Below, one piece after another: positions 45,505 to 57,093 of a stretch of 64,000 nucleotides of DNA. Source of the DNA: Rhodococcus sp. B7740. GTDB taxonomy: Bacteria; Actinomycetota; Actinomycetes; Mycobacteriales; Mycobacteriaceae. The stretch spans positions 4,402,001-4,466,000 of the forward strand of contig NZ_CP010797.1 in the NCBI RefSeq assembly GCF_000954115.1, given 5' to 3'. Under the pieces are notes generated by a model that worked only from the letters and a program-made list of their open reading frames with translations, was not told where the DNA came from and searched no databases. Positions within the stretch are counted from its first letter, which is position 1; the number at the start of each line of letters is the position of its first letter. Made by a program: the position numbers and the translations under genes.

Positions 45505-46254
45505 TCAGCTGCGCATCGCCGACAGGTCGATTCCCTCCACCTCGCTGGGCGGACGGATCGCCGTCAACGTCGCCCAGTTGCGGGCCAACAGCGACGCGTC
45601 GGAATCGTCGTCCTCGGCTCGGATCTCGTCGAAACGAACGGTGACGAAATCCTCCCCGCGATCGCCTATTTCGGCCTGGACCGCGCCGTAACGGGCCAGA
45701 GATGCGGGCACGATTCCCGCCAACTCCGTGAGCGGAACGTCCGGGACGTTGACGTTGACGACGGCATCGGACGGGCCGTGGGACATCATCCACGTCACCG
45801 CGATGCGGGCCACGTGCTCGGCCGTCGCCCAATGGGTGGGCTCCGTGGCGATCGACGACAGCGCCATTGCCGGGACCCGATGCGTCAGTGCCGTCAAAGC
45901 GGCTCCGACCGTGCCCGAATGCAATACGGCGGCACCGGTGTTCGGTCCGTGGTTGATTCCGGAGAGCACCAGATCCGGGGGGTCGCCGAACGCCCCGCGG
46001 GTGGCCACGAACGCGATGAGAGCGGGTGACGCCTGCACCGCGTAGGCCGGGACGTCGGGAAGACCGGCAATGGCGACGGATCCGATACCGAGGTGATCGT
46101 CGACGCCCATGCCCGTCAAGGACGCGCTGGCCCCGCTGCGCTCCTCGTGCGGCGCGGCGACGACGACGTCGAGACCGGCTTCCACTGCCACGCGTGCGAG
46201 CAGGGCGATGCCCTCACTGGACACGCCGTCGTCGTTGGTGATCAGGGCTCTCAT
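45505..46254 (-). CDS. surE: 5'/3'-nucleotidase SurE
   Basis: A 249-residue metal-dependent survival-type nucleotidase that dephosphorylates nucleoside monophosphates. The metal site TNDDG is at residues 6-10, with PHEERSGAS and SGINHGPNTG also in place. It is the last gene of a unit with a phospholipase D-like protein and a PfkB kinase. Its ATG overlaps the kinase stop (ATGA at 46251-46254). Confidence 0.93.
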   Translation of the reverse strand: MRALITNDDGVSSEGIALLARVAVEAGLDVVVAAPHEERSGASASLTGMGVDDHLGIGSVAIAGLPDVPAYAVQASPALIAFVATRGAFGDPPDLVLSGINHGPNTGAAVLHSGTVGAALTALTHRVPAMALSSIATEPTHWATAEHVARIAVTWMMSHGPSDAVVNVNVPDVPLTELAGIVPASLARYGAVQAEIGDRGEDFVTVRFDEIRAEDDDSDASLLARNWATLTAIRPPSEVEGIDLSAMRS

Positions 46255-47204
46255 TTCTTGCCTGCCTTCTCGTACGGACGAACCTCCACCGCCTCGGTGA
46301 GGCCGAGAACCAGGTCGCGTCGCCCGCTACCAAGGCCACGGCGCGTGACGTTGGCCGTGCCCGCTCCACCGCCGAGTCGCAACGCCTCGGGGACCGACAG
46401 TCCCTGAGCAAGCCCCGCGGCGATGCCTGCACTCATCGAATCGCCTGCTCCGTGGTGATCGACCATGCGCAGCCCCGGCGTGACGATCTCGAGCACGTCG
46501 CCGTCGACCAGCGCCAGAGCTGGATCTCCGGCCCGCGAGATCACGACGATCTCCGCGCCGTCGTCGTGCATTTGCCGCATCGAGTCGATCAGGTGCGCCG
46601 GGTCCTCGGACTCGGCCCGGCCGTCGGCGATGAGGTCCTCGTGGCTGACCTTGAGCACCGTCAGGCCGCCGGCGAGCGCGGCGATCATGGTCGGTCCGGA
46701 GAGGTCGGCCACCACCGTCTTGCCCAGGGCGGTGAGGTCCGCGCACAGCCGCTCGTACACCTCGGGCGGAACGATGTCGTCTTCGTGCGGTCCGCCGAGA
46801 ATGGCGACGTCGCTGCGGGCACCGGCTGCGAGGGCGGCGCTGAACAGGTCGTCGAGGGCGTGCCGGGCCAGCGGCGGCGGGTCGACGGTGGCCAGGATCT
46901 CGCGCTCACCGCTGCGGCGATCGTGAACGTACGAGCCGCTCTCCTGGCCGATGTCGACGGAGACGACGGTGATGCCCTCCCGCTCGACGATGTCGCGAAG
47001 AATGCCCCCGATCTCGCCGCCGAACACTCCCGTCAGTGTCACGTCGAGGCCGAGCACCGTGGCCATCCGGGCGATCCAATGGCCTTGGCCGCCTGCGTGC
47101 ACGTGCAGTTCGGTGTTGCCGTTGGGGGCTCGGTCGAGGGTCACCGTCAACAGTGGGGATGGGGCGAAGACGAGAGCACTGAGTTCGCGAGGGGAGGGGG
47201 GCAT
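46251..47204 (-). CDS. PfkB family carbohydrate kinase (1-phosphofructokinase-like)
   Basis: A 317-residue ribokinase-fold kinase. It has the substrate-binding GGQGHWIARMA early, and the anion-hole/catalytic-base motif HHGAGDSMSAGIAAGLAQG near residue 255. The N-terminal pattern (TVTLDRAPNGNTELHVHAGG) resembles 1-phosphofructokinase/tagatose-6-phosphate kinases, but the substrate is unproven. It is coupled to surE by a four-base overlap and lies 44 bases after the phospholipase D gene. Confidence 0.9.
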   Translation of the reverse strand: MPPSPRELSALVFAPSPLLTVTLDRAPNGNTELHVHAGGQGHWIARMATVLGLDVTLTGVFGGEIGGILRDIVEREGITVVSVDIGQESGSYVHDRRSGEREILATVDPPPLARHALDDLFSAALAAGARSDVAILGGPHEDDIVPPEVYERLCADLTALGKTVVADLSGPTMIAALAGGLTVLKVSHEDLIADGRAESEDPAHLIDSMRQMHDDGAEIVVISRAGDPALALVDGDVLEIVTPGLRMVDHHGAGDSMSAGIAAGLAQGLSVPEALRLGGGAGTANVTRRGLGSGRRDLVLGLTEAVEVRPYEKAGKK

Positions 47205-47248
47205 CGAGGGCGAATGCCCGATATGTCAGGTCCGAAACGGCAAGCACG

Positions 47249-48922
47249 TCAGAAGCGACGACGCAGGCGCATTCCGATCGGGCGGCCGTCGGGGTCGACG
47301 AACAGCCGGTACGCGAACGCAGCGAGTCGCTGCTGCCAGACGGGCGGCACGGAGATCTCGTGTCGGCGCAGCCTGCCGGTCGGGCGCGGGCCCGAGGACG
47401 GGTTGCGGTGCCATTCGTCGAGTGCCGTCGCACAGGCCGAGATCGCATCGAAGAACTGCTGTGGATCCACCAGGTCGGCGTCGTCACCATCGGCCCGGCC
47501 GAGGTGTTCGCGAATGAGCTCCAGGCGCAGGTTGCGGGCATGGGTACGGGCACCGTCGCCCAGGCCTGCGGGGTCGAGGGGCTCGCGGGTGTCGCGTTCT
47601 TCGTCGACGATGGCCGCCGTCAGCTCCGAATCATGGGTCCACGAACGACGATTGAAGTTGTCCGAGCCCACCGCGGTCCACACGTCGTCGATGATGCACA
47701 CCTTCGAGTGCACGTACACAGGTATCCCGCGGTCGTTCTCGATGTCGAGAACCAGTACGCGATCACCTCCGGCAGCGCGGATGACCTCGAGCGCGGCCGA
47801 GTGCCCCAGCAGCGCAGAGGGAATGGTGAGTGCGCTGTCGTCGTCGAGGTGCTTGGGAACCACCACCACCAGCTTCAGGTTCGGCTTGCGACGCAACGCA
47901 ACCGCGAACACGCGGGCGACGTCGACCGACCACAGGTACTGATCCTCGATATAGATCAATTCGGTGGCGCGGTCGAGTGCCTTGGCGTACGCCCGGGCTG
48001 CACTGCGCTCGCCCTTGGTCGCGAACGGGTAGGCGGGACGCCGCCTGGGGTACGTGCGCAACAGCTGCACCGAGCACGTGCCCCGAGGTTCCGGAGCCGG
48101 TGCCGCAGGCGGCAGTTCCGACGGCTCACGCGTCACGCCTCGGATCATGTCGGGTATCGCGTGCCACGGCAGTCGGGACAGGGCTCCGGGATCCTCCCAC
48201 CGCTCGCGAAAGACGTCCTCGACGTCCCGCACCGCTGGGCCCTCGAGCTGCACCTGCACGTCGTGCCACGCGGGAATCTCGCCGTACTCTGGAGGAAAGG
48301 GACGTGAGACAGGATCGCCGAAGTGATCGGCGTCATCGCGTCGGGCACGGGCCAGATCGATTCCGCCGACGAACGCGATGTCGGGCAGATCTTTCCTGCC
48401 GTACCGCACGACCACGAACTTCTGGTGGTGGCTTCCGGTCACCAGCACGCGCTGGTCGAGGATCACCTCACCACCGGCCTCCTCGAGGCGAAGGGCGAGT
48501 TTGCGATTCTTCGGTCCGGTGAAACCGAGCGTCTCGATGTGCGAGCGCCACACCATGCCTTTGACGACACCACCGCGGTGCGCGACGTCGGCGAGCGCAT
48601 CCTCGACGGTCACTCCGTCGTCGGTGAGCATCTGCTCCGGGTCGCCGCGCCAGTCGGTGAAGAGCACCAGATCGTCGCGCTCGGTCTTCGCGAGCGCCTT
48701 CGCCAACGCCGCGAAGTACGTCTTGCCATGCACGAGATTCTGGACGCGGTTGCCCTCGGTCCAGGCCGTGATTCGAGTGTCGTCGTTGCCGCGTTCGGTG
48801 GCAGTGAGGAACCACGGATGAGCGGGGTCGAAGTGCCGCTCAGGAGAGATCAAGGCTGAGGAGGATCGGCCGAGGCTTTCGGAGACACGGTCGACGACGC
48901 GCCGGATGCGCTGCACTATCAC
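47249..48922 (-). CDS. Phospholipase D family protein (cardiolipin synthase-like)
   Basis: A 557-residue PLD-superfamily protein with two HKD motifs: HHQKFVVVRYGRKD and VHSKVCIIDDVWTAVGSDN. It could transfer or hydrolyse phosphatidyl groups. No clear N-terminal membrane helices of classical bacterial Cls are seen, so it belongs to the soluble PLD-like branch. The order PLD - PfkB - SurE on one strand suggests an operon. The lipid substrate is unknown. Confidence 0.9.
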   Translation of the reverse strand: MIVQRIRRVVDRVSESLGRSSSALISPERHFDPAHPWFLTATERGNDDTRITAWTEGNRVQNLVHGKTYFAALAKALAKTERDDLVLFTDWRGDPEQMLTDDGVTVEDALADVAHRGGVVKGMVWRSHIETLGFTGPKNRKLALRLEEAGGEVILDQRVLVTGSHHQKFVVVRYGRKDLPDIAFVGGIDLARARRDDADHFGDPVSRPFPPEYGEIPAWHDVQVQLEGPAVRDVEDVFRERWEDPGALSRLPWHAIPDMIRGVTREPSELPPAAPAPEPRGTCSVQLLRTYPRRRPAYPFATKGERSAARAYAKALDRATELIYIEDQYLWSVDVARVFAVALRRKPNLKLVVVVPKHLDDDSALTIPSALLGHSAALEVIRAAGGDRVLVLDIENDRGIPVYVHSKVCIIDDVWTAVGSDNFNRRSWTHDSELTAAIVDEERDTREPLDPAGLGDGARTHARNLRLELIREHLGRADGDDADLVDPQQFFDAISACATALDEWHRNPSSGPRPTGRLRRHEISVPPVWQQRLAAFAYRLFVDPDGRPIGMRLRRRF

Positions 48923-48976
48923 GACCGCATCATTTCATCCGGTTTGAAGCACCGAGAGGGCGGGCACCCGAGCGTC

Positions 48977-49825
48977 ATGACTCAGGTACCCAACGTCACG
49001 CTCAGAAACGGCAAGCAGATCCCGCAGCTCGGTTTCGGCGTGTTCCAGATCGATCCCGACGAGACGGCGAAGGCTGTCGAAACGGCACTAGAAATCGGCT
49101 ACCGCCATATCGACACGGCCGAGATGTACGGCAACGAGAAGCAGGTCGGCGAAGGCATTCGCAATTCCGGCCTCGACCGCGAGTCGGTCTTCGTCACCAG
49201 CAAGCTCAACAACGGCTTCCACAAGCCCGACGACGCGCGAACGGCATTCGACAAGACCCTCAGCGACCTCGGAACCGACTACGTGGACCTCTTTCTGATC
49301 CACTGGCCGCTCCCGACTCGCTACGACGGCGACTTCGTCTCCACCTGGAAGACGTTGGAGGAGTTCGTCGCCGACGGGCGCGCCCACAACATCGGCGTAT
49401 CCAACTTCCAGCCCGCCCACCTCGACCGGTTGGCGGAGGAGACCGAGACGGTCCCCGCGGTGAACCAGATCGAGGTGCACCCGTACTTCGTCAACAACGA
49501 CGTGTGGGCCTACGGCCGTGAGCACGCCATCCCCACCGAGGCGTGGTCGCCGATCGCTCAGGGCAACGTTCTCGGCGACCCCGAACTGAAGCGAATCGCC
49601 GACGCGACAGGCAAATCCGTCGCTCAGGTGGTGCTGCGCTGGCACATTCAGCGGGGCAACATCATCTTCCCGAAGTCGGTGACGCCGGAGCGTGTCAAGG
49701 CCAACTTCGAGATCTTCGACTTCGAGCTCAGCTCCGCCGACGTCGACGCCATCACGGCCCTGGACAAGGGTGAACAGGGCCGTAACGGCCCGAACCCGGA
49801 CACCTTCGACATGATTCCGGACTAG
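48977..49825 (+). CDS. Aldo/keto reductase
   Basis: A 282-residue NADPH-dependent TIM-barrel reductase. The catalytic tetrad is visible: Asp in YRHIDTAEMYG, Tyr in the same motif, Lys in VTSKLNN and His in LIHWPLP. NADPH-binding IIFPKSVTPERVKANFEIF follows. Start MTQVPN at 48977 is preferred to an upstream ATG at 48944. It closely resembles 2,5-diketo-gluconate reductase-type AKR5 members. A strong hairpin follows the stop. Confidence 0.94.
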   Translation: MTQVPNVTLRNGKQIPQLGFGVFQIDPDETAKAVETALEIGYRHIDTAEMYGNEKQVGEGIRNSGLDRESVFVTSKLNNGFHKPDDARTAFDKTLSDLGTDYVDLFLIHWPLPTRYDGDFVSTWKTLEEFVADGRAHNIGVSNFQPAHLDRLAEETETVPAVNQIEVHPYFVNNDVWAYGREHAIPTEAWSPIAQGNVLGDPELKRIADATGKSVAQVVLRWHIQRGNIIFPKSVTPERVKANFEIFDFELSSADVDAITALDKGEQGRNGPNPDTFDMIPD

Positions 49826-49835
49826 ATACCTCGAA

Positions 49836-49874
49836 CTGTGGGCTCGAACGTTGTCGATACGTTCGAGCCCACAG
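49836..49874. terminator. Bidirectional terminator between aldo/keto reductase and CoA-transferase genes
   Basis: A perfect 16-bp inverted repeat (CTGTGGGCTCGAACGT at 49836-49851 and its complement at 49859-49874) with a 7-base loop, between two converging genes. Confidence 0.88.
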
Positions 49875-49893
49875 TGGTATCACGACATCTGTG

Positions 49894-50535
49894 TCACGGG
49901 ATCGTGAGTGCGGATCCCGTTGCGGCGGTGACCTCTTCGGAAGTGACACCGGGTGCGAGCTCGGCCAGTGCGAGGGTACCGTCGCCGACGACGTCGATGA
50001 CGGCGAGGGTGGTGATGATGCGATTCACGACGCCCTGTCCGGTCAACGGCAGAGTGCAGGCGTCGAGGATCTTCGGGTTCCCGTCGCGGTCGGTGTGTTC
50101 CATGACGACGATGACGCGCCGGGCACCGTGCACGAGGTCCATCGCACCGCCCATGCCCTTGACCATCTTGCCGGGCACCATCCAGTTGGCGAGGTCGCCG
50201 GTGCGGGAGACCTGCATGCCGCCCAACACGGCGGTGTCGATGTGGCCACCGCGAATCATGCCGAAGCTCAACGACGAATCGAAGTACGCGGCACCGGGAT
50301 TGACGGTGACCGTCTCCTTGCCCGCGTTGATGAGATTGGCGTCGACCTCGTCCTCGGTGGGGTACGGCCCGGTGCCGAGGATGCCGTTCTCCGAGTGCAG
50401 GGTGACCTTGACCGCGTCGGTGAGGTACCCCGGGATCAACGTCGGCAGTCCGATGCCGAGATTGACGTACTCCCCGTCGACCATTTCCGCTGCGGCGCGT
50501 TCGGCCATCTGGTCGCGTGTCCACCCTGTATTCAT
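49894..50535 (-). CDS. 3-oxoacid CoA-transferase subunit B
   Basis: A 213-residue beta subunit with the catalytic Glu in [12 protein letters not shown] and the conserved [14 protein letters not shown] and [14 protein letters not shown]. It transfers CoA from succinyl-CoA to a 3-oxoacid. Sequence cannot separate acetoacetate (ScoB) from 3-oxoadipate (PcaJ) specificity. Its ATG overlaps the subunit A stop (50532-50535). The divergent IclR gene suggests a PcaR-like, aromatic-responsive circuit. Confidence 0.94.
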   Translation of the reverse strand: MNTGWTRDQMAERAAAEMVDGEYVNLGIGLPTLIPGYLTDAVKVTLHSENGILGTGPYPTEDEVDANLINAGKETVTVNPGAAYFDSSLSFGMIRGGHIDTAVLGGMQVSRTGDLANWMVPGKMVKGMGGAMDLVHGARRVIVVMEHTDRDGNPKILDACTLPLTGQGVVNRIITTLAVIDVVGDGTLALAELAPGVTSEEVTAATGSALTIP

Positions 50536-51293
50536 GCTCGAACTCCTGAACTGACGGTGCGCTTTTCGATGCGCCTGTCCTGTGGCCCGGTGTGCACGAC
50601 ACGTTGGACGAACACTCCGGGAAGATGTACGTGGGCCGGATCGATCTCGCCCGGCTCGACGAGATTCTCGACCTGCGCGATGGTGATCTTGCCTGCCATC
50701 GCGGCGAGGGGGTTGAAGTTCATCGCCGTCTTGTCGAACACGAGATTGCCTGCGGTGTCACCGATCTCGGCGTGCACCAGTGCGAAGTCGGCATTGATGG
50801 ACTCCTCGAGAACGTAGCGCTTGTCGCCGAACACCCGAGTCTCCTTGGGCGGCGACGCGATCGAGACGGATCCGTCGGCGGCGTAGCGCCACGGCATTCC
50901 GCCGTCGGCGATGGGGCTGCCCACTCCGGCCGGAGTGAAGAACGCGGGAACACCGTTGCCGCCGGCGCGAAGTCGCTCGGCGAGCGTGCCCTGCGGGGTG
51001 AGCTCGACCTCCAGTTCGCCGGCGAGGTACTGGCGGGCGAACTCCTTGTTCTCACCGACATACGACGCGGTGACACGGCGAATGCGTCCGGCTGCCAGCA
51101 GGATTCCGAGCCCGTAGCCGTCGACGCCGCAGTTGTTGGAGAACACTTCGAGCTCGGTGGCGTCGGTGTTCGCGATGGCCTCGATGAGGGCGTCGGGGAT
51201 GCCGCACAATCCGAAGCCACCGACCGCGATGGTCGCTCCTCGGCCGATGTCCGCGACCGCCTCGGCGGCGGACGCGTAGGTCTTTCCAGTCAC
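50532..51293 (-). CDS. 3-oxoacid CoA-transferase subunit A
   Basis: A 253-residue alpha subunit. It has the [15 protein letters not shown]oA-binding loop, [15 protein letters not shown], and the late [21 protein letters not shown] at 51293 ([13 protein letters not shown]) is chosen because AGGAG lies nine bases upstream; a longer ORF upstream is not family-like. It is coupled to subunit B and divergent from an IclR regulator gene across a 143-base region holding a 15-bp palindrome. Confidence 0.94.
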   Translation of the reverse strand: MTGKTYASAAEAVADIGRGATIAVGGFGLCGIPDALIEAIANTDATELEVFSNNCGVDGYGLGILLAAGRIRRVTASYVGENKEFARQYLAGELEVELTPQGTLAERLRAGGNGVPAFFTPAGVGSPIADGGMPWRYAADGSVSIASPPKETRVFGDKRYVLEESINADFALVHAEIGDTAGNLVFDKTAMNFNPLAAMAGKITIAQVENLVEPGEIDPAHVHLPGVFVQRVVHTGPQDRRIEKRTVSSGVRA

Positions 51294-51408
51294 TTGCAGC
51301 TCCTGATGTGTTCGTTGAGCAAACGTTGCACCCAGTGAACCTGAGCTGTGTATTTGGATCCGGCGAATGCTGGTTTTTGCTCGTTCGGTGAACGGATGCG
51401 GGCTCGGC

Positions 51409-51430
51409 GTCCACTGAGTGGACGTACTAT
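51409..51430 (+). promoter_or_regulatory. Palindrome and -10 of the IclR gene
   Basis: GTCCACTGAGTGGAC (51409-51423) is a 15-bp palindrome with perfect 7-bp arms. TACTAT (51425-51430) follows and would start transcription at about the GTG at 51437, so the regulator mRNA may be leaderless. The palindrome would lie just upstream of the -10, a natural place for autorepression. Confidence 0.55.
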
Positions 51431-51436
51431 GGGCGG

Positions 51437-52219
51437 GTGACCTCAGCGGAAGCCAACGCAAGTGTGATCGGCAAGATCTGTTCGTTGCTGCGCGCGGCGG
51501 GAAGCGAGGAGCCGTCGGGTGCCTCGACCACCGCGCTCGCTCGGGCGACCGGTATCGCGCGACCGACTGCACATCGCCTCTTGGCGTCTCTGGCCGACCA
51601 AGGGTTCATCGACCGCGACGCCGCCACCGGCCACTGGTCACTGGGCCCGGAGATCTACCTGCTCGGGTCGATGGCGGCATTGCGCTACGACATCACCGAC
51701 CAGGCTCGAAAGATAGTGCAGGCGTTGGCTGCCGAGAGCGGAGAGAGTGCGTTCCTGTCGGTCCGGCGCGGAGCGGAGACCGTGTGCCTGCTTCGAGTGG
51801 AGGGGAGCTTTCCGCTGCGTTCGCACGTGTTGTACGAGGGGATTCGGCTTCCGCTCGGGGTGGCGTCCGCAGGTCTGGCCATTCTCGCTCACCTTCCCGA
51901 TCGGGAGGTGGACGAGTACCTGGGTGGAGTCGACTTGGTTCCCGAGTGGGGAGAGACGCACTCGGACAACGCGATTCGACATCGCGTGGGACTCACCAGG
52001 ACAACGGGGTTCGCCGTGAATCCTGGATTGCTGGTGGAGGGCAGCTGGGGTCTCGGTGCTGCCGTGTTCGACCGTGCCGGAGGTCCTGCGTGGGCGCTGA
52101 GCCTGACGGGTGTCGAGACGCGATTCCGTGATGATCGACGACGTGAGCTGGGCAAGCTGCTGCTCGACGCCGCCCACCGACTGACCGTGCAATTGGGGGA
52201 GCGTCCCAGCCCCGGCTAA
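51437..52219 (+). CDS. IclR family transcriptional regulator
   Basis: A 260-residue regulator: winged helix at about residues 8-70 (TTALARATGIARPTAHRLLA) and effector domain with EGIRLPLGVASAGLAILAHL and TTGFAVNPGLLVEGSWGLG. It is divergent from the CoA-transferase genes, as PcaR-type regulators often are. The start is GTG at 51437. Its stop overlaps that of the opposing small repeat protein gene. Confidence 0.92.
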   Translation: MTSAEANASVIGKICSLLRAAGSEEPSGASTTALARATGIARPTAHRLLASLADQGFIDRDAATGHWSLGPEIYLLGSMAALRYDITDQARKIVQALAAESGESAFLSVRRGAETVCLLRVEGSFPLRSHVLYEGIRLPLGVASAGLAILAHLPDREVDEYLGGVDLVPEWGETHSDNAIRHRVGLTRTTGFAVNPGLLVEGSWGLGAAVFDRAGGPAWALSLTGVETRFRDDRRRELGKLLLDAAHRLTVQLGERPSPG

Positions 52220-52488
52220 CTGTCCATCTCTTCGAGAATGTCCGCGGCGTCCTGACTGCCTGCGGTGGCCAACCGCTGCAACTCCTCGCGGTCGCCGCGT
52301 TCACCGGCGAGCTCGACGAGGATGTCGACGGCATCGCTGCTGCCCGCATCGGCGAGAGAGCGGAGTTCGTCGAGGTCGTTTCGAGAACCTGCGAGTTCGA
52401 CCAACTGGTCGAGGGCGTCGTGATCGCCCTCGTGTGCCCGAGCTCGCAACTCGGCCATCTCGGACGCCGTGAAATCAGGCTCGCTCAT
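52216..52488 (-). CDS. Small acidic helical-repeat protein
   Basis: A 90-residue acidic protein from MSEPDF at 52488. From about residue 18 it is built of repeats of roughly 34 residues: GDHDALDQLVELAGSRNDLDEL, shortened here to DALDQLVELAGSRNDLDEL, then DAVDILVELAGERGDREEL, then DAADILEEM, with LA-AGS links. The pattern predicts paired helices like HEAT or TPR-type scaffolds. No function is known. It converges on the IclR gene with overlapping stops. Confidence 0.72.
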   Translation of the reverse strand: MSEPDFTASEMAELRARAHEGDHDALDQLVELAGSRNDLDELRSLADAGSSDAVDILVELAGERGDREELQRLATAGSQDAADILEEMDS

Positions 52489-52628
52489 GGGGTGGAGTGT
52501 AGAACGACGCGGCGAACAATGGCAGGTCAGTCGCCTGCTGTTCGGCTCCAGCATTTTTGTCGGTGGCCCGGGCTACTGTTCTTCTTGTTCGAACATGCGT
52601 TCTTGTTTCGGCTCACCGGGGGGGGAAG

Positions 52629-54955
<2,327 letters not shown>

Positions 54956-54988
54956 GCGATGCTGCCGTGGATACCAGTGCCCGCTGGG

Positions 54989-56146
54989 TCAGATCAGGTG
55001 CTGAATGTGGTCGCGGGTGAATTCGATGCGCTCGTCTACGCGGCCGTCTCCGACCTTGTTCACCCACTCGGGGTCGGACAGCAGCGCACGTCCGACGGCC
55101 ACCAGATCGAATTCGTTGTCCTGGAACTGACCGACCAGCGCGTCGAGTCCGGTGACACCGGATGCGGCGTCCTCCGACCATGCCGAGGTGAACACCGAGT
55201 CGAGGCCGACCGATCCGACAGTGATCGTCGGAACGCCGGTGAGCTTGCGGGTCCACCCGGCCAAGCCCAGCTTTCCGTCGTTGCCGTCCAGCTCCGGGAA
55301 TGCCGGATCCCAGTGGCGACGGGTCGAGGCGTGCAGGATGTCCACTCCGGCGTCGACCAGGGGAGTCAGGACTCGTCCGAGTTCCTCGGGGTTCTGTGCG
55401 ATCCTGGCGTCGAAGTGATTGCTCTTCCACTGCGAGAATCGGTACACGATGGCGAAGTCCTCGCCCACCGCGGCGCGGATCGCGGCGACGACCTGCGCCG
55501 GGAAGCGCGTCCGAGCTTCGAGGGAACCGCCGAACTCGTCGTCGCGTACGTTGGTTGTGGCCCAAAGGAATTCGTCGAGCAGATACCCGTGCGCGCCGTG
55601 CAGCTCCAGGCCGTCGAAACCGGTGTTCTTCGCGTTGACCGCGGCCTGTACCCACTGCGAGGTGAGTTCGTCGAGGTCGGTGTCGGTGAATGCTCGACCC
55701 ACCGAAGAACCGTCGAGTGCAATCCCCGACGGGCTGACGGTAGTGACGTCCGGGAACAGGCGGGGTTCGGTGCCGCGCTCGACCCCGAGGTGTCACAGCT
55801 GCGGGATGATGGCGCTGCCCTCGGCGTGCACGGCGTCGACGACGCCCTTCCAGCCCTCGAGGCTGGCGTCACCGTAGATCCGCGGGACGCGGGTGTGAGG
55901 GCCGGCGGCGGGATCGGGAATGTAGGTGCCCTCGGTGATGATGAGGCTCGTGCCACCGGCAGCGCGTTTGCGGTAGTACTCGGCCACATCGGGACCGGGG
56001 ACGCCGTCTGGGGAAAAAGCGCGCGTCATCGGGGCCATGGCGAAGCGGTTGCGCAGCTTCAGCGATTTGACCTCGAACGGCTCGAAAAGCCCGGCGGTGG
56101 ACAGATGCTGTGTGGTGGATGCAGTTTCGGTCACGCCTGCGGGCAA
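54989..56146 (-). pseudogene. Old Yellow Enzyme family NADH:flavin oxidoreductase with an internal TGA
   Basis: A 386-codon frame encoding an FMN-dependent ene-reductase. The N-terminal LFEPFEVKSLKLRNRFAMAP and AGGTSLIITEGTYI, and the later ELHGAHGYLLDEFLW with the substrate-binding His pair, are normal. At 55793-55795 the codon after SAIIPQL is TGA, and the frame continues HLGVERGTEP with no other defect. OYE proteins usually have QLWH here, so this is a single Trp TGG to TGA change. Either a recent nonsense mutation or a sequencing error explains it; downstream FMN and Tyr regions are intact. Confidence 0.85.
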
Positions 56147-56199
56147 CCTGCATCGACACCGAGCTATTCCCGACGCGAGGCTGTTAGCGTCGAAGCCTT

Positions 56200-57021
56200 A
56201 TGAGCCCTTCGCCGCTGATCTCTGCCGCCGAACTGCACGACCTCTTCGAGATGGGGCGCGGCCCGGTCGTCCTCGACGTCCGCTTCACGCTCCTCACCGG
56301 CAGCGACCGAGCCGGATACGAAGCCGGCCACATCCCGAGCGCGCAATTCGTGGACCTCGACGCGGAGCTGGCGGCTCCGCCCGACAGTCGCGGACGCCAC
56401 CCGTTGCCCGACGCCGAGACGTTCGTCGCAGCGATGCGCGGTGCCGGGATCGACGACGACTCCTCCGTGGTGGTCTACGACGCAGGCCCAGCAACGGCCG
56501 CGGCGCGCGCGTGGTGGCTGCTGCGCTACTTCGGGCACCGCGACGTTCGGGTCCTCGACGGTGGCCTCGCCCAGTGGGTCGCAGCTGGATTTCCGATCGG
56601 GACCGAGCCGTCGATCGTGGCGGCCGGATCGTTCACCGCCCGACCATCGCTCGCACGCGTCCTCGATGTCGACGATGTGCTCGACTTCGCGCAGAACAAC
56701 ATCCTGCTCGACGCCCGCGCACCAGAACGGTTTCGTGGAGAAGTGGAGCCGGTGGATCCCGTCGCCGGTCACATCCCCGGTGCGGTCAATCGTCCGACGA
56801 CCGAGAACGTCGATGCGGATGGGCGTTTCCTGCCTCCCGAGGTACTCGATGGCACATTCGGTGGACTCGTACCCGAGGGGAAGGACGTCGCCGTCTACTG
56901 CGGATCGGGGGTGACTGCGGCACATCAAATTCTCGCGCTCGAGTTGGCGGGCATCGATGCGGCGTTGTACCCGGGGTCGTGGTCGGGATGGATCACCGAT
57001 CCGGCGCGCCCACGGGCGTAA
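56200..57021 (+). CDS. Sulfurtransferase with two rhodanese domains (thiosulfate/3-mercaptopyruvate type)
   Basis: A 273-residue tandem rhodanese. The inactive N-terminal domain starts LISAAELHDLF and has GHIPSAQFVDLD. The C-terminal domain bears the catalytic Cys in VYCGSGVTAAH. CGSGVTA is closer to 3-mercaptopyruvate sulfurtransferase (CGSGVTA) than to CRKGVT-type thiosulfate enzymes. It is divergent from the OYE pseudogene by about 50 bases. Confidence 0.92.
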   Translation: MSPSPLISAAELHDLFEMGRGPVVLDVRFTLLTGSDRAGYEAGHIPSAQFVDLDAELAAPPDSRGRHPLPDAETFVAAMRGAGIDDDSSVVVYDAGPATAAARAWWLLRYFGHRDVRVLDGGLAQWVAAGFPIGTEPSIVAAGSFTARPSLARVLDVDDVLDFAQNNILLDARAPERFRGEVEPVDPVAGHIPGAVNRPTTENVDADGRFLPPEVLDGTFGGLVPEGKDVAVYCGSGVTAAHQILALELAGIDAALYPGSWSGWITDPARPRA

Positions 57022-57093
57022 GACACGTGCCCTGAGCAGCGCGTTCATGCAACCAGGGTTGAACTTGAAACTGACTTCAACTATACCTGGGGC

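Noticed and set aside
55793..55795. TGA as a selenocysteine codon in the OYE gene
   Set aside because: The position is normally Trp, not Cys, and I see no selenocysteine insertion element or selenoprotein genes nearby.
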